This document shows positions 15,461-25,976 of a stretch of DNA of 61,924 nucleotides, piece after piece. The notes below the pieces were generated by a model. It was not told the DNA's origin. It was given only the letters and a program-made list of their open reading frames with translations, and ran no database searches. The position numbers and the translations under genes were made by a program. This stretch comes from Chryseobacterium sp. Leaf405 (GTDB taxonomy: Bacteria > Bacteroidota > Bacteroidia > Flavobacteriales > Weeksellaceae). The stretch lies in contig NZ_LMQN01000012.1 of NCBI RefSeq assembly GCF_001425355.1, forward strand, positions 618,918 to 680,841, written 5' to 3'. Each line of letters begins with the position of its first letter. Position 1 is the first letter of the stretch.

Positions 15461-17749
15461 ATGAGTATACCTCAAGCAATTACAGAAATGATTACTCTTG
15501 CAGACGGCAGAGAAATCACACTTGAAACAGGGAAATTAGCAAAACAGGCTGACGGATCTGTAGTCGTAAAAATGGGCAGAACAATGCTTTTAGCAACTGT
15601 TGTCGCAAGTAAAGAAGCAAAAGATGGGGTAGATTTTCTACCATTAACAGTAGATTACAGAGAAAAATTCTACGCAGGAGGTAAAATTCCTGGAAACTTT
15701 TTCAGAAGAGAAGCAAGACCATCTGATCAGGAAATCCTGACAATGCGTTTGGTAGACAGAGTTTTGAGACCATTATTCCCTGAAGATTTCCATGCGGAAG
15801 TACAGGTAATGATTTCATTAATTTCTTATGACGGACAATCAATCCCTGATGATTTGGCAGGTCTTGCTGCATCAGCTGCGATTGCGATTACCGATATTCC
15901 TTTCAACGGACCAATGTCTGAAGTAAGAGTCGTAAGAATCAACGGTGAGCTTTCTATTAACCCTAAATTTGAAGATCTTAAAATTGCCGACCTTGATATT
16001 ATGGTAGGAGCAACGAAAGATTCTATCGTAATGGTGGAAGGTGAAATGAAAGAAATCTCTGAAGCAGAAATGCTTGAAGCGATTCAATTTGCTCATGTTG
16101 AAATCAAAAAACAAGTTGAAGCTCAGGAAAGATTAGCTGAAAAAGTAGGTAAATCATTCCCAAAAAGAGAATACAGCCACGAAAATCATGACGAAGCGAT
16201 TCGTGAGAAAGTGTGGAAAGAAACATACGATAAAGTATACGAAGTAGCGAAAACTCCTTCAAGTAAAGAAGAAAGAGGAGAGAAATTCAAAGCGGTGCGT
16301 GATGAATTTTTAGCTCAGTATGTTGAAAATGCAGAAGAACTTGAAAGAGTAACTCCTTTCGTAAAAGTATATTACCACGATGTGGAAAAAGAAGCGATGC
16401 GTCAGATGATTATCAATGATAAAATTCGTCTTGACGGTCGTGATCCTGAAACTATTCGCCCGATCTGGAGCGAAATTGATTATTTACCTGGAGCTCACGG
16501 TTCTGCCATCTTTACAAGAGGGGAGACTCAATCTCTTACGGCTGTGACTTTAGGTTCAGTAAAAGATGCCAACATGGTAGACAGCGTAATGGTAAATTAC
16601 GACGAAAGATTCTTCTTACATTATAACTTCCCGCCATTCTCAACAGGTGAAGCAAGACCTTTAAGAGGTACTTCAAGAAGAGAAGTTGGTCACGGAAACC
16701 TGGCTCAGAGAGCTTTGGCAAACATGATCCCTGAAGAAAATCCTTACACAATACGTATTGTTTCTGATATTTTAGAATCAAACGGTTCGTCTTCTATGGC
16801 AACTGTTTGCGCAGGAACATTAGCATTGATGGATGCAGGTATTCAGATTACAAAACCTGTTTCCGGTATTGCAATGGGATTGGTAACTGATACAAAATCT
16901 GGGAAATTCACAGTACTTTCTGATATCTTAGGAGATGAAGATCACTTGGGTGATATGGACTTTAAAGTAACTGGAACTGCAGACGGTATCACTGCTTGTC
17001 AGATGGATATTAAAATTCAGGGATTGTCTATGGATATTATGGAGAAAGCGCTTCTACAGGCTAGAAACGGAAGACTTCATATTCTTGATAAATTGAATGA
17101 AACTATTTCTGCTCCAAGAGAGGATGTGAAACCTCACGCTCCGAAAATGGTAATGATGGAAGTCTCTAAAGATTTCATCGGAGCTATCATCGGACCTGGT
17201 GGAAAAATCATTCAGCAAATGCAGAAAGATACAGATACTGTTATCGCTATTGAAGAAGTTGGAGAAATCGGAAGAATCGAAATTTCTGGTGTTAGCAGAG
17301 AGAAAATCAACGAGGCGATTGCAAGAATCAACGAAATTACTTTTGTACCGGTTGTAGGTGAAGTTTACCAAGGGAAAGTAGTGAAAGTGATGGATTTCGG
17401 AGCGTTCGTAGCGATTGCTAAGGGTACTGAAGGACTTCTTCATATCTCTGAAATTGAATGGGCTCGTCTTGACAAAGTTCCTTATAACGAAGGTGATGAA
17501 GTGGAAGTGAAGTTTATGGGTTATGATGACCGTAAGAAAATGAAACTTTCAAGAAAAGTTTTATTGCCAAGACCTGAAAGACCGGCACAGAAACCAAGAG
17601 AAGAAGGACAAGGAAGACCGGAAGGGCAAAACAGACCTGCAAGACAGGAAGGACAGGGTAGACCCGACAGACCGAACAGACCAGAAGGGCAAAGAAGACC
17701 GGAGGGTGACAAACCTGCCGAAGATCAAAATCCTTCAACTGAAGCTTGA
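15461..17749 (+). CDS. pnp: Polyribonucleotide nucleotidyltransferase (PNPase)
   Basis: 762 aa. Phosphorolytic 3'-5' exoribonuclease of the cytosol and the core of RNA decay. Domains: first RNase PH domain (about 15-150, [18 protein letters not shown]), helical linker, catalytic second RNase PH domain (about 330-555, with [18 protein letters not shown] and [19 protein letters not shown]), KH domain ([18 protein letters not shown]-x-x-G loop) and S1 domain ([20 protein letters not shown]). After residue about 700 follows a low-complexity tail of Arg, Pro, Glu, Gly and Gln ([18 protein letters not shown]...), rich in RP and EGQ units, absent from E. coli PNPase and probably disordered and RNA-binding (inference). 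Confidence 0.98.
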   Translation: MSIPQAITEMITLADGREITLETGKLAKQADGSVVVKMGRTMLLATVVASKEAKDGVDFLPLTVDYREKFYAGGKIPGNFFRREARPSDQEILTMRLVDRVLRPLFPEDFHAEVQVMISLISYDGQSIPDDLAGLAASAAIAITDIPFNGPMSEVRVVRINGELSINPKFEDLKIADLDIMVGATKDSIVMVEGEMKEISEAEMLEAIQFAHVEIKKQVEAQERLAEKVGKSFPKREYSHENHDEAIREKVWKETYDKVYEVAKTPSSKEERGEKFKAVRDEFLAQYVENAEELERVTPFVKVYYHDVEKEAMRQMIINDKIRLDGRDPETIRPIWSEIDYLPGAHGSAIFTRGETQSLTAVTLGSVKDANMVDSVMVNYDERFFLHYNFPPFSTGEARPLRGTSRREVGHGNLAQRALANMIPEENPYTIRIVSDILESNGSSSMATVCAGTLALMDAGIQITKPVSGIAMGLVTDTKSGKFTVLSDILGDEDHLGDMDFKVTGTADGITACQMDIKIQGLSMDIMEKALLQARNGRLHILDKLNETISAPREDVKPHAPKMVMMEVSKDFIGAIIGPGGKIIQQMQKDTDTVIAIEEVGEIGRIEISGVSREKINEAIARINEITFVPVVGEVYQGKVVKVMDFGAFVAIAKGTEGLLHISEIEWARLDKVPYNEGDEVEVKFMGYDDRKKMKLSRKVLLPRPERPAQKPREEGQGRPEGQNRPARQEGQGRPDRPNRPEGQRRPEGDKPAEDQNPSTEA

Positions 17750-17770
17750 TATTATTTAGCATAATTATAT

Positions 17771-17797
17771 AAAACCACCGAATTTTCGGTGGTTTTT
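17771..17797 (+). terminator. Terminator after pnp
   Basis: 12-bp stem AAAACCACCGAA / TTCGGTGGTTTT, then T run, 21 bp after the pnp stop. Confidence 0.9.
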
Positions 17798-18063
17798 GTT
17801 ATAGTAATCCTTCGAAAACTTTAGGATGGCATCTTTAATAGAATTGCAAATCTGCGGTATCAGTTTTTAAGTTTGTAGTTGTTGATTACAGTCGGTCGGG
17901 ACGGTTTTTTTGTTATTTATATTTATTATTTTATAAGTTGTTCGGATTTTTCTGAATCAAAATTTTATTATGAGACTTTGTTATCACTCCTATATCTTTT
18001 CACATCACAATAGTATATATTGATAAAATAAATTGAATTTCAATCGTTTGAAAAGGTGTGTAT
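17798..18063. other. AT-rich gap between pnp and the cold-shock gene
   Basis: No gene or clear repeat is seen. It ends where the promoter of the cold-shock-domain gene begins. Confidence 0.5.
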
Positions 18064-18094
18064 TTGCGAGGGTGATTAATTTGTCGTATATTTG
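18064..18094 (+). promoter_or_regulatory. Promoter of the cold-shock-domain gene with a 210-nt leader
   Basis: TTG (18064-18066), 20-bp spacer, TATATTTG (18087-18094): a full match to TTG / TAnnTTTG. The ATG is at 18311, so the transcript would carry a leader of about 210 nt, unusually long for this window and reminiscent of cold-shock mRNA leaders. Confidence 0.65.
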
Positions 18095-18310
18095 TACTCT
18101 TATTAAAAGAAATCTCTGTCTTTAACTTCTGTGATAGTTTAGTACATTTATTTACTTCCGATTCAATTTTTATTTACTTATCCTTTGAATGATAGGTGTT
18201 CACATTAATAAAAGCACTCAGAATTATTTTAATAATATTCGGCTTGGGCAACGTATTGTTGCATGATATGGTGAATAAATTGATAAATAGAAATTAATAC
18301 TAAAAAATAT

Positions 18311-18745
18311 ATGGCGGATTCTTTCTCTAAAAAAGAAAATTTCAAGAAAAAAGTTCAAAAAGCAAAGGAAAAAGCTCTGAAACGTGAAGAGCGTAAAACG
18401 AGCAACAACAAAGGTAAGGGTCTTGATGACATGATTATGTATGTTGATGCAAACGGTCAGTTGACTTCTACACCTCCTGATAACAGCAATGTTGAGGAAT
18501 TTGATATCAACAACATTCAGTTGGGTGCTGCTCCTATTGAAGAGGAGGAAATCAGAAAAACAGGTATTGTAACGTTTTTCAGTGACAAGGGTTACGGGTT
18601 TATTACAGAAGATAAAAGCAAGGAGAATGTATTTTTCCACAGCAACAACTGTACTGAGCTTGTGAAAAAAGGCAACAAAGTATCATTTGAGAAAGAGAGA
18701 TCTCCAAAAGGTTTTTCTGCAATTGATATTAAAGTTGTAAAATAA
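18311..18745 (+). CDS. Cold-shock-domain protein with basic N-terminal extension
   Basis: 144 aa. The C-terminal third is a cold-shock domain: TGIVTFFSDKGYGFITEDKS (RNP1-like KGYGFI) and NVFFHSNNCTELVKKGNKVS (RNP2-like VFFH), binding single-stranded nucleic acid. The N-terminal part is strongly basic and coiled (KKENFKKKVQKAKEKALKRE), followed by a linker DANGQLTSTPPDNSN. Such long forms are typical of Bacteroidota, where they are thought to act as RNA chaperones. A long 5' leader suggests post-transcriptional control. It is monocistronic with its own terminator. Confidence 0.9.
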   Translation: MADSFSKKENFKKKVQKAKEKALKREERKTSNNKGKGLDDMIMYVDANGQLTSTPPDNSNVEEFDINNIQLGAAPIEEEEIRKTGIVTFFSDKGYGFITEDKSKENVFFHSNNCTELVKKGNKVSFEKERSPKGFSAIDIKVVK

Positions 18746-18765
18746 TAAACACAACAATTCTATAT

Positions 18766-18794
18766 AAAAGGCTTCATTACGAAGCCTTTTTTTT
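18766..18794 (+). terminator. Terminator after the cold-shock gene
   Basis: 10-bp stem AAAAGGCTTC / GAAGCCTTTT with loop ATTAC and a run of eight T. Confidence 0.9.
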
Positions 18795-18803
18795 GTTTTA
18801 CGT

Positions 18804-19886
18804 CTAATAATATAGACTTTCCCGTATTTGTATCAGAATTTTTGTTGTCTTTTCTACGTCAGGAAATTCCGGAAGAGTAGAAAATGAGTGATGATGTTCG
18901 ATAGACTTAATGAGGTTTTCCGCTTTGTTTATTACGGCTTCATACGACCAGTTTCCGGCTTTGATGTCTAACAATTCGTCACGGTTTTCCACTCGGATAT
19001 TCAGCGAATTGGTTTTGAAAATCTGTTCACACGACTGTAACAACCGAATGGTGTGCATCATATTTTTGCTGTCGTAATTTTGTCCGTGATATTGATTGAC
19101 ATTATAACGGTCTTCATTGCGCTCTGAAACCCACTTCCAATATTCACGATAATCTTTGCAGTACGTGGAATAAGCATCAAGATTGCAGAATAGGTAAGCA
19201 ATTGGTTTTTCTTCTTTCGGAACCGATGAAACAGAAACCTGATTGGCTTCTTCATTCTGGGTGATTCCTTTATAATTCAAATCTCCCGATTCATCGTAGA
19301 AAAGGGCAAACATTCCTTTGGTATTGTCTATACTTACCAGACCACATTTTTCCTGTAATAAACCACTCCGTCCTTCAGACACCCCGGGGAATTCCCGCAG
19401 CCATTTTTTCAATGGAACCGAACCATTATATTGTAAAATATAACAAAAATCAAGTATTGATTTTCTTTCTTTATCAATAGGATTCAGAATTTTTTTATTG
19501 AGTCCTTTTGCTTTTTTAATCTGCGAAATGGCATAACCGGCGAACGTATCTTTACATAATTTGGAAAGAAAATCTTCAGATTTCAGCAACTCCATCAACG
19601 GATTTTTATGCTGAATACAGTCTTCCTGACTTGCCAGAATTTCCAGAATATTAGGGTTGTTTTTCTGTAATAATTCTACAAACCTCCCGATTTCATAAAA
19701 CGAAATATCATTTGTCTCATTAGAAATTTGAGGAATATAATTTAAACCAAAAAAGTCTTCTTTCGGTAAGTAATATACTCCCCGAATGTCTGTATCTGAG
19801 TTTTCTGTGGCGAGCCCGAATGAACGGCTTCCGGAGATGGCTTCGAAAAGGATGAGGTTTTTATTTTTAAGATCTTCTATTTTCAT
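18804..19886 (-). CDS. Pol-beta superfamily nucleotidyltransferase (360 aa)
   Basis: The N-terminus has the active-site pattern EAISGSRSFGLATENSDTDI followed by RGVYYLP: G-S, about 11 residues later D-x-D, as in Pol-beta/MNT nucleotidyltransferases, which transfer a nucleotide to RNA, protein or a small molecule. The rest is helical, with KGLNKKILNPIDKERKSIL, PLKKWLREFPG and an RLLQSCEQIF stretch, like the YcgL-type predicted nucleotidyltransferases. Its start lies 5 bp after the stop of the second nucleotidyltransferase gene (19892-20641), so the pair form one transcript. Such enzymes have been found with RtcB in predicted RNA-repair operons; rtcB lies about 4.5 kb away on the same strand. 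Confidence 0.85.
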   Translation of the reverse strand: MKIEDLKNKNLILFEAISGSRSFGLATENSDTDIRGVYYLPKEDFFGLNYIPQISNETNDISFYEIGRFVELLQKNNPNILEILASQEDCIQHKNPLMELLKSEDFLSKLCKDTFAGYAISQIKKAKGLNKKILNPIDKERKSILDFCYILQYNGSVPLKKWLREFPGVSEGRSGLLQEKCGLVSIDNTKGMFALFYDESGDLNYKGITQNEEANQVSVSSVPKEEKPIAYLFCNLDAYSTYCKDYREYWKWVSERNEDRYNVNQYHGQNYDSKNMMHTIRLLQSCEQIFKTNSLNIRVENRDELLDIKAGNWSYEAVINKAENLIKSIEHHHSFSTLPEFPDVEKTTKILIQIRESLYY

Positions 19887-19891
19887 AATTT

Positions 19892-20671
<780 letters not shown>

Positions 20672-20713
20672 TTATCTGCGCAGTCTTTTTACGCATGATG
20701 TTTTATAAAAAAT

Positions 20714-21028
20714 ATGTTTACACTAATTTTAAATTTAACCGCAAAAGAGACAAAAGACTTATTGGATTTATTTAAAGAAGTTCAAAGTCTGCAAAAAGAA
20801 AAAGCCTTTTGCTCCTTTTGCGGTTCACTGACAAGGCAAAAATGTAAAGTTACAATGCAAGAATGTGAACTTACATCGGAAGAATGTAAAGTAACAATAC
20901 AAAAAAGTAAAACTACAATAGAAAAAAGTAAACTTACAAGGCAAGAAAGTAAAACTACATCGTGCCAATGTAGAATGACATCACAAGAAAGTAAAAACAC
21001 ATTGCAAAAAAATAAAGTTACATCCTGA
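20714..21028 (+). CDS. Doubtful ORF: short N-terminus plus heptad-repeat peptide
   Basis: 104 codons. The first 39 read FTLILNLTAKETKDLLDLFK and a Cys-containing AFCSFCGS; from residue 40 the product is nine near-perfect heptads of the form T-x-x-x-S/C-K-x (for example TRQKCKV, TMQECEL, TIEKSKL, TRQESKT). Because the DNA repeats with a 21-bp period, frames on both strands stay open by necessity, so the ORF may be a by-product of the array described separately. If translated it would be a small repetitive, threonine- and lysine-rich peptide. No homologue recognised. Confidence 0.35.
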   Translation: MFTLILNLTAKETKDLLDLFKEVQSLQKEKAFCSFCGSLTRQKCKVTMQECELTSEECKVTIQKSKTTIEKSKLTRQESKTTSCQCRMTSQESKNTLQKNKVTS

Positions 21029-21050
21029 AAATGCAACTTTACAATGCTAA
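20831..21050. repeat. Array of about ten 21-bp repeats with dyad symmetry
   Basis: Ten degenerate units with a 21-bp period. Each has a near-palindrome of the type TGTAAAGTTACA (TGTAA / TTACA around AG); examples are TGTGAACTTACA, TGTAAAGTAACA, AGTAAACTTACA, AATAAAGTTACA and TGCAACTTTACA. The pattern continues past the stop codon of the ORF at 20714-21028. 21 bp is two turns of B-DNA, so all sites face the same side of the helix. Confidence 0.85.
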
Positions 21051-21096
21051 AATATTAAATTCCTGAGCTTCAATATTTTTCACGTTTAAACACCAA

Positions 21097-21819
21097 TTAT
21101 TTTCTTTTGGTAAATTCTATGGCGGAGACGGTGGTGTATTCCGGGGAATTGGCTCCGTACAGACTTTTTACGTATTTTTTAATTTTAAGGGAGATGGCAT
21201 ACACTCCGGTTTCTTTTGCATACAGAATTCTGTCGCGCTCTATGATTTTGGTGTTCAGCTCAGACTCAGTCTGGTCTACGGCGAGGGTTGCTGCTCTTAA
21301 TGAGTCGTTATAGGTGTTGAGGTTTTGTAATTTTATGTTGTCTTCATTTGGGGTATAAGCGGGTAGGGTGGACAGCATCTGTAAGAGCAGCCCGAAATTT
21401 TCAGCTTTTGAGGTGAAAGACTGTCGGGAGGTAGATGCGGTTTTCGGAGCTTCCTTACCTTCTTCAACCGATGTTTTGCTCTTCCTTGAACTGCCCTGAA
21501 TGGTCTGGGTTAAAGATCTTGCCTGGTTTAAAGTTCCCTGCGGTAAGCCGACAATTTCCAATACATTGATGATGCTGGTACAGGTGGAACTCAAATTTTC
21601 GAAAGCGGTCTGACGGGCAATGATAGCATTTTTATTAGCGCTTCTTTTGTCTCCAACTTCTGTCAGTTTTCCATCGGCATCGGTGTATAAAGTCTGAAGA
21701 TTGGCTACTGTAATTTCGGCAATCGGTGGATTGTAAAGGCTGTACGTAGAAACTTGTTGGGTAATTTTTTGAAGGTTCACTACATTTTTAGCGTGACCTA
21801 CTTCTGAGGTGCTTGACAT
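21097..21819 (-). CDS. Hypothetical helical protein
   Basis: 240 aa, cytosolic, predicted almost all helical: early TQQVSTYSLYNPPIAEITVA, NLQTLYTDADGKLTEVGDKR, NAIIARQTAFENLSSTCTSI, a Ser/Lys/Glu/Thr-rich linker (SSRKSKTSVEEGKEAPKTAS), then LLLQMLSTLPAYTPNEDNIK and a second helical half (LRAATLAVDQTESELNTKII) ending KKYVKSLYGANSPEYTTVSA. The two halves look like related helical bundles joined by the linker. No family recognised. It lies between the RloC-like gene and the 21-bp array, same strand as both. Confidence 0.65.
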   Translation of the reverse strand: MSSTSEVGHAKNVVNLQKITQQVSTYSLYNPPIAEITVANLQTLYTDADGKLTEVGDKRSANKNAIIARQTAFENLSSTCTSIINVLEIVGLPQGTLNQARSLTQTIQGSSRKSKTSVEEGKEAPKTASTSRQSFTSKAENFGLLLQMLSTLPAYTPNEDNIKLQNLNTYNDSLRAATLAVDQTESELNTKIIERDRILYAKETGVYAISLKIKKYVKSLYGANSPEYTTVSAIEFTKRK

Positions 21820-21928
21820 ATCAATTGTGTTTTTTTGTTAATGATTCAAATATAGAAATTATTTTGAATGTGTGGTAGGTTTTGTTTATGTATTTTGATT
21901 TCTAGGATGTTATGTTAAGTTGGAGTAA

Positions 21929-22051
21929 TCAAAAAGACCGGAATTGCTTCTGGTCTTTTATGATCTTGTGGTCTTTTGTTGGTGTAAAAGTTTCGCTTGT
22001 GACGTTGTATTTATTGGTGATGGTACGAACAAGAGATCTTATATCTACCAT
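21929..22051 (-). CDS. Candidate 40-aa protein downstream of the RloC-like gene
   Basis: ATG at 22051 lies 2 bp after the stop of the RloC-like gene (TAA AA ATG), consistent with translational coupling. Product: MVDIRSLVRTITNKYNVTSE followed by TFTPTKDHKIIKDQKQFRSF. It starts basic/hydrophobic with a DIRSLVRTIT helix and ends basic; the stop codon overlaps a terminator hairpin. Size and position fit a small accessory or regulator, but coding status is not proven. Confidence 0.4.
   Translation of the reverse strand: MVDIRSLVRTITNKYNVTSETFTPTKDHKIIKDQKQFRSF
21931..21960. terminator. Terminator at the end of the RloC-like unit
   Basis: Stem AAAAGACCgGAA / TTCtGGTCTTTT with loop TTGC; on the minus strand it is followed by a T run. 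It overlaps the end of the 40-aa ORF. Confidence 0.75.
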
Positions 22052-22053
22052 TT

Positions 22054-24303
22054 TTAATTATTATTTTGCATCATCATATTGTAATGCTCTTTACCGATTT
22101 GAGTAAATAAATTTTCAAAAATAGATTTAATATTCTCCCTCATGATGTCATCAGTTTCCTGATAATATATTTCTTCATTGGGATTTATTTTATGACTACC
22201 ATCATGTAGCATCGAGAGTAAGGATCTATAAATCCAATAATTATTATCATTCTCATTTATTTCTGATAATGTATTCCAAATATCTTTTCCTAAACCAATA
22301 AAATTAACATAAGTTTCTAGAATTCTTCGCATGCAATTAAGCATTGATACATTTGAAACATTATCATGTTTGAGTTCAATCCAAAGTCTTTCATATTCGC
22401 TAAAAGAAACATTCTCGTATTTTATTCTAGGAGATATACTACTTAAGTTTCTATCCTTTCTAATTAGATAATGTGAATTAGCTTTACAGATATAAGTTCC
22501 ACCCTTATCAAAAGAAACTTCTTTATAAAAATATGAATTATGTGTAAGTAAAAAAGCCTGTTCAATATTTTGATTCCTAAAATCATTAGCACTACCACCA
22601 TCTTTTTTATTATTGACAATAAGACCTCTTATCAATGTTGAAATAAAAAATAAATTTTGACTTCCCATACTTGAAACAGGGTCATCAATAACAATGATTT
22701 TCTTTTTTGAAGAATTTTCTGCATCATTTGTTCCAAGACATAATTGATAAAAATATAAAAATGCTATAAAATTTTTTTCTCCTTCACTTAATGTTTTAAA
22801 AACATGATTATCTGAAGTTTCTCCATTTCGCAAGATAAAATATTTAATAATATTATTCTCAGATTCCTTTTTTTCAATTTTAAATCCTGTAAAATTATTT
22901 TTTAATAGCAAATCATTTATATTGTCAACAGCCTTTTGGGTGTTTACTGTTTGGTTTTGCCATTCTTTAATTTTACCATTGGAATTAATTTTTGCATCTT
23001 CAAAAACTTTAATTTCTGCTTTTAATTTTTCTATCCGTTCAACTGTAATATCATTAGTAGTTTTAAAAGAAATGAGTCTATCTTTAACCTGATGAGAAAT
23101 ATATTTCCATATTTCATCTGTTAATTCTTTTTGGTTTTGTTCTATATTTTCAATTTCTTTATTATGAATTCTAATATTTTCGTTGATTTTTCCAATTTCA
23201 GTTTTAAATGATTCAATAGTTTCTAACTTTTTCTTTTCGTTAGGATTATCAATTTTAGCATGAACTTCTTTTTCATTTTTATTCAAAATCTTTGTTAGTT
23301 GACTTTGTATTTTTAGAATATCAAACTTAACTAAATTTAAATCTGTCAAAGTTTTCAAGTTTGAATCAAAGGAAGAAACTTTGTTGATATATCTGGAATG
23401 CAACTTTTTAATATTTTTAATTTTTTCTTCTCGTGTAGTATCAAAATAACTTTCAAACTGCTTTAATAAATTTTTATCAACTGTTTGTTTCTGACAAAAA
23501 GGACAATCTTGAATGTCTTTCTCTTCATCCAAGAAATTAATTCCTTGTTGAATCCACGCACTATTGTTCAATTCATTAATAATAGAAGCAATAGGAACAT
23601 CATTACTTCCTACAATAACTTCTTCTAAAGCATTATTAAGTTCTTTTTCTAAATCAACTATTTCATTAAAATAATTAACAGAAATATTATTCTCTATTTT
23701 AACTAATTCTTCTAAATAGTATTTTTTATATTTTTCAGAAATATAATTTATATTTTTCGAAGAATATTCTGTGTAGTTTATTTCAACAAGTTTTTCATAA
23801 AAAGGATCTTTTCTTCCGCCTAAATATATTTTGTTAAAGTTCTCTTGAAATTGTTTGTTGTAACTCCAGCAATCTTCTACTATATTAACATACTCTTGTT
23901 TTTTTGAATTTTCAAGTTTTTGTTTTTCTTCATCTTTATCTAAAATTGATTTTTCAATGTTCGCTAATGTTATATATTCATTTTTTATATTTTCATCAAT
24001 TTCTTCGTTCTTCTCATCCAATGAAAAAATTCCGGATAATTCAGTTTTGGTGTAAAAGTTATTTTGTACAAAATCAGAATCAAATACAATTATTTCTTCT
24101 TCATTTCGATTAAAGCCATCAATCGAGCAATTACTGAAAGGACTTGAAAGAATTTCATTTTGAGAAAGGTTGTAAAATAGACGAGCAATTGTAGACTTTC
24201 CAGAACCATTATTTCCAAAAAAGAAATTTACTTTTTTGAGATCATTTATTTCAGCATGATTTTTATAGCTGGCAACTTGGTTAAGTTCAATTCTTGTTAT
24301 CAT
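22054..24303 (-). CDS. RloC/PrrC-like zinc-hook ATPase, candidate anticodon nuclease
   Basis: 749 aa, AAA_13/ABC-type ATPase. Walker A GNNGSGKST (residues 30-38), long coiled coils from about 100 to 450 with a zinc-hook CPFC at 267-270 in the middle, ABC signature LSEGEK (505-510), Walker B IIVIDDP (536-542) and LLTHNSY (585-591). RloC is defined by exactly this layout. The C-terminal domain has R659/R660, E663 and H700/H704; PrrC uses an Arg-x3-Glu and a His about 32 residues later, so the spacing is close. RloC cuts tRNA anticodon loops, leaving 2',3'-cyclic phosphate and 5'-OH, the ends joined by RtcB. The gene is AT-richer than its neighbours, hinting at transfer. Nuclease activity is inference; many AAA_13 proteins are not proven nucleases. 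Confidence 0.75.
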   Translation of the reverse strand: MITRIELNQVASYKNHAEINDLKKVNFFFGNNGSGKSTIARLFYNLSQNEILSSPFSNCSIDGFNRNEEEIIVFDSDFVQNNFYTKTELSGIFSLDEKNEEIDENIKNEYITLANIEKSILDKDEEKQKLENSKKQEYVNIVEDCWSYNKQFQENFNKIYLGGRKDPFYEKLVEINYTEYSSKNINYISEKYKKYYLEELVKIENNISVNYFNEIVDLEKELNNALEEVIVGSNDVPIASIINELNNSAWIQQGINFLDEEKDIQDCPFCQKQTVDKNLLKQFESYFDTTREEKIKNIKKLHSRYINKVSSFDSNLKTLTDLNLVKFDILKIQSQLTKILNKNEKEVHAKIDNPNEKKKLETIESFKTEIGKINENIRIHNKEIENIEQNQKELTDEIWKYISHQVKDRLISFKTTNDITVERIEKLKAEIKVFEDAKINSNGKIKEWQNQTVNTQKAVDNINDLLLKNNFTGFKIEKKESENNIIKYFILRNGETSDNHVFKTLSEGEKNFIAFLYFYQLCLGTNDAENSSKKKIIVIDDPVSSMGSQNLFFISTLIRGLIVNNKKDGGSANDFRNQNIEQAFLLTHNSYFYKEVSFDKGGTYICKANSHYLIRKDRNLSSISPRIKYENVSFSEYERLWIELKHDNVSNVSMLNCMRRILETYVNFIGLGKDIWNTLSEINENDNNYWIYRSLLSMLHDGSHKINPNEEIYYQETDDIMRENIKSIFENLFTQIGKEHYNMMMQNNN

Positions 24304-24463
24304 AAGTTGAAGATTGTTATTAGTTCGCTGTAAATATAATATGAATGTACAAAAAACGACTACGGATTCCCATAATCGTTTAATTTTAATATCTCTCTTT
24401 TTTAAATTATAATGCTATGCGCAGTTCTACGGAAGAACAAAACATGGAATATTTTTATAAAGC

Positions 24464-25855
<1,392 letters not shown>

Positions 25856-25883
25856 TTATTTTTAATTATTTGGGCAGCTGTTA

Positions 25884-25955
25884 ACCGCCTTCCACTCCCG
25901 CTTTTTTGCTCCACTTCGTTACTCAAAAAGAGCTCCGTTCAAGTCGGGCTGCGGT
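25884..25955. repeat. Palindromic extragenic repeat between the tRNA-like RNA and rtcB
   Basis: Outer arms CCGC ... GCGG and CCCG ... CGGGC enclose the inner GCTC...GAGC pairing around ACTTCGTTACTCAAAAAG. Resembles the REP-type elements that litter Chryseobacterium intergenic regions. Confidence 0.55.
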
Positions 25956-25976
25956 GTAGTGCTTCTATTTCATTTG

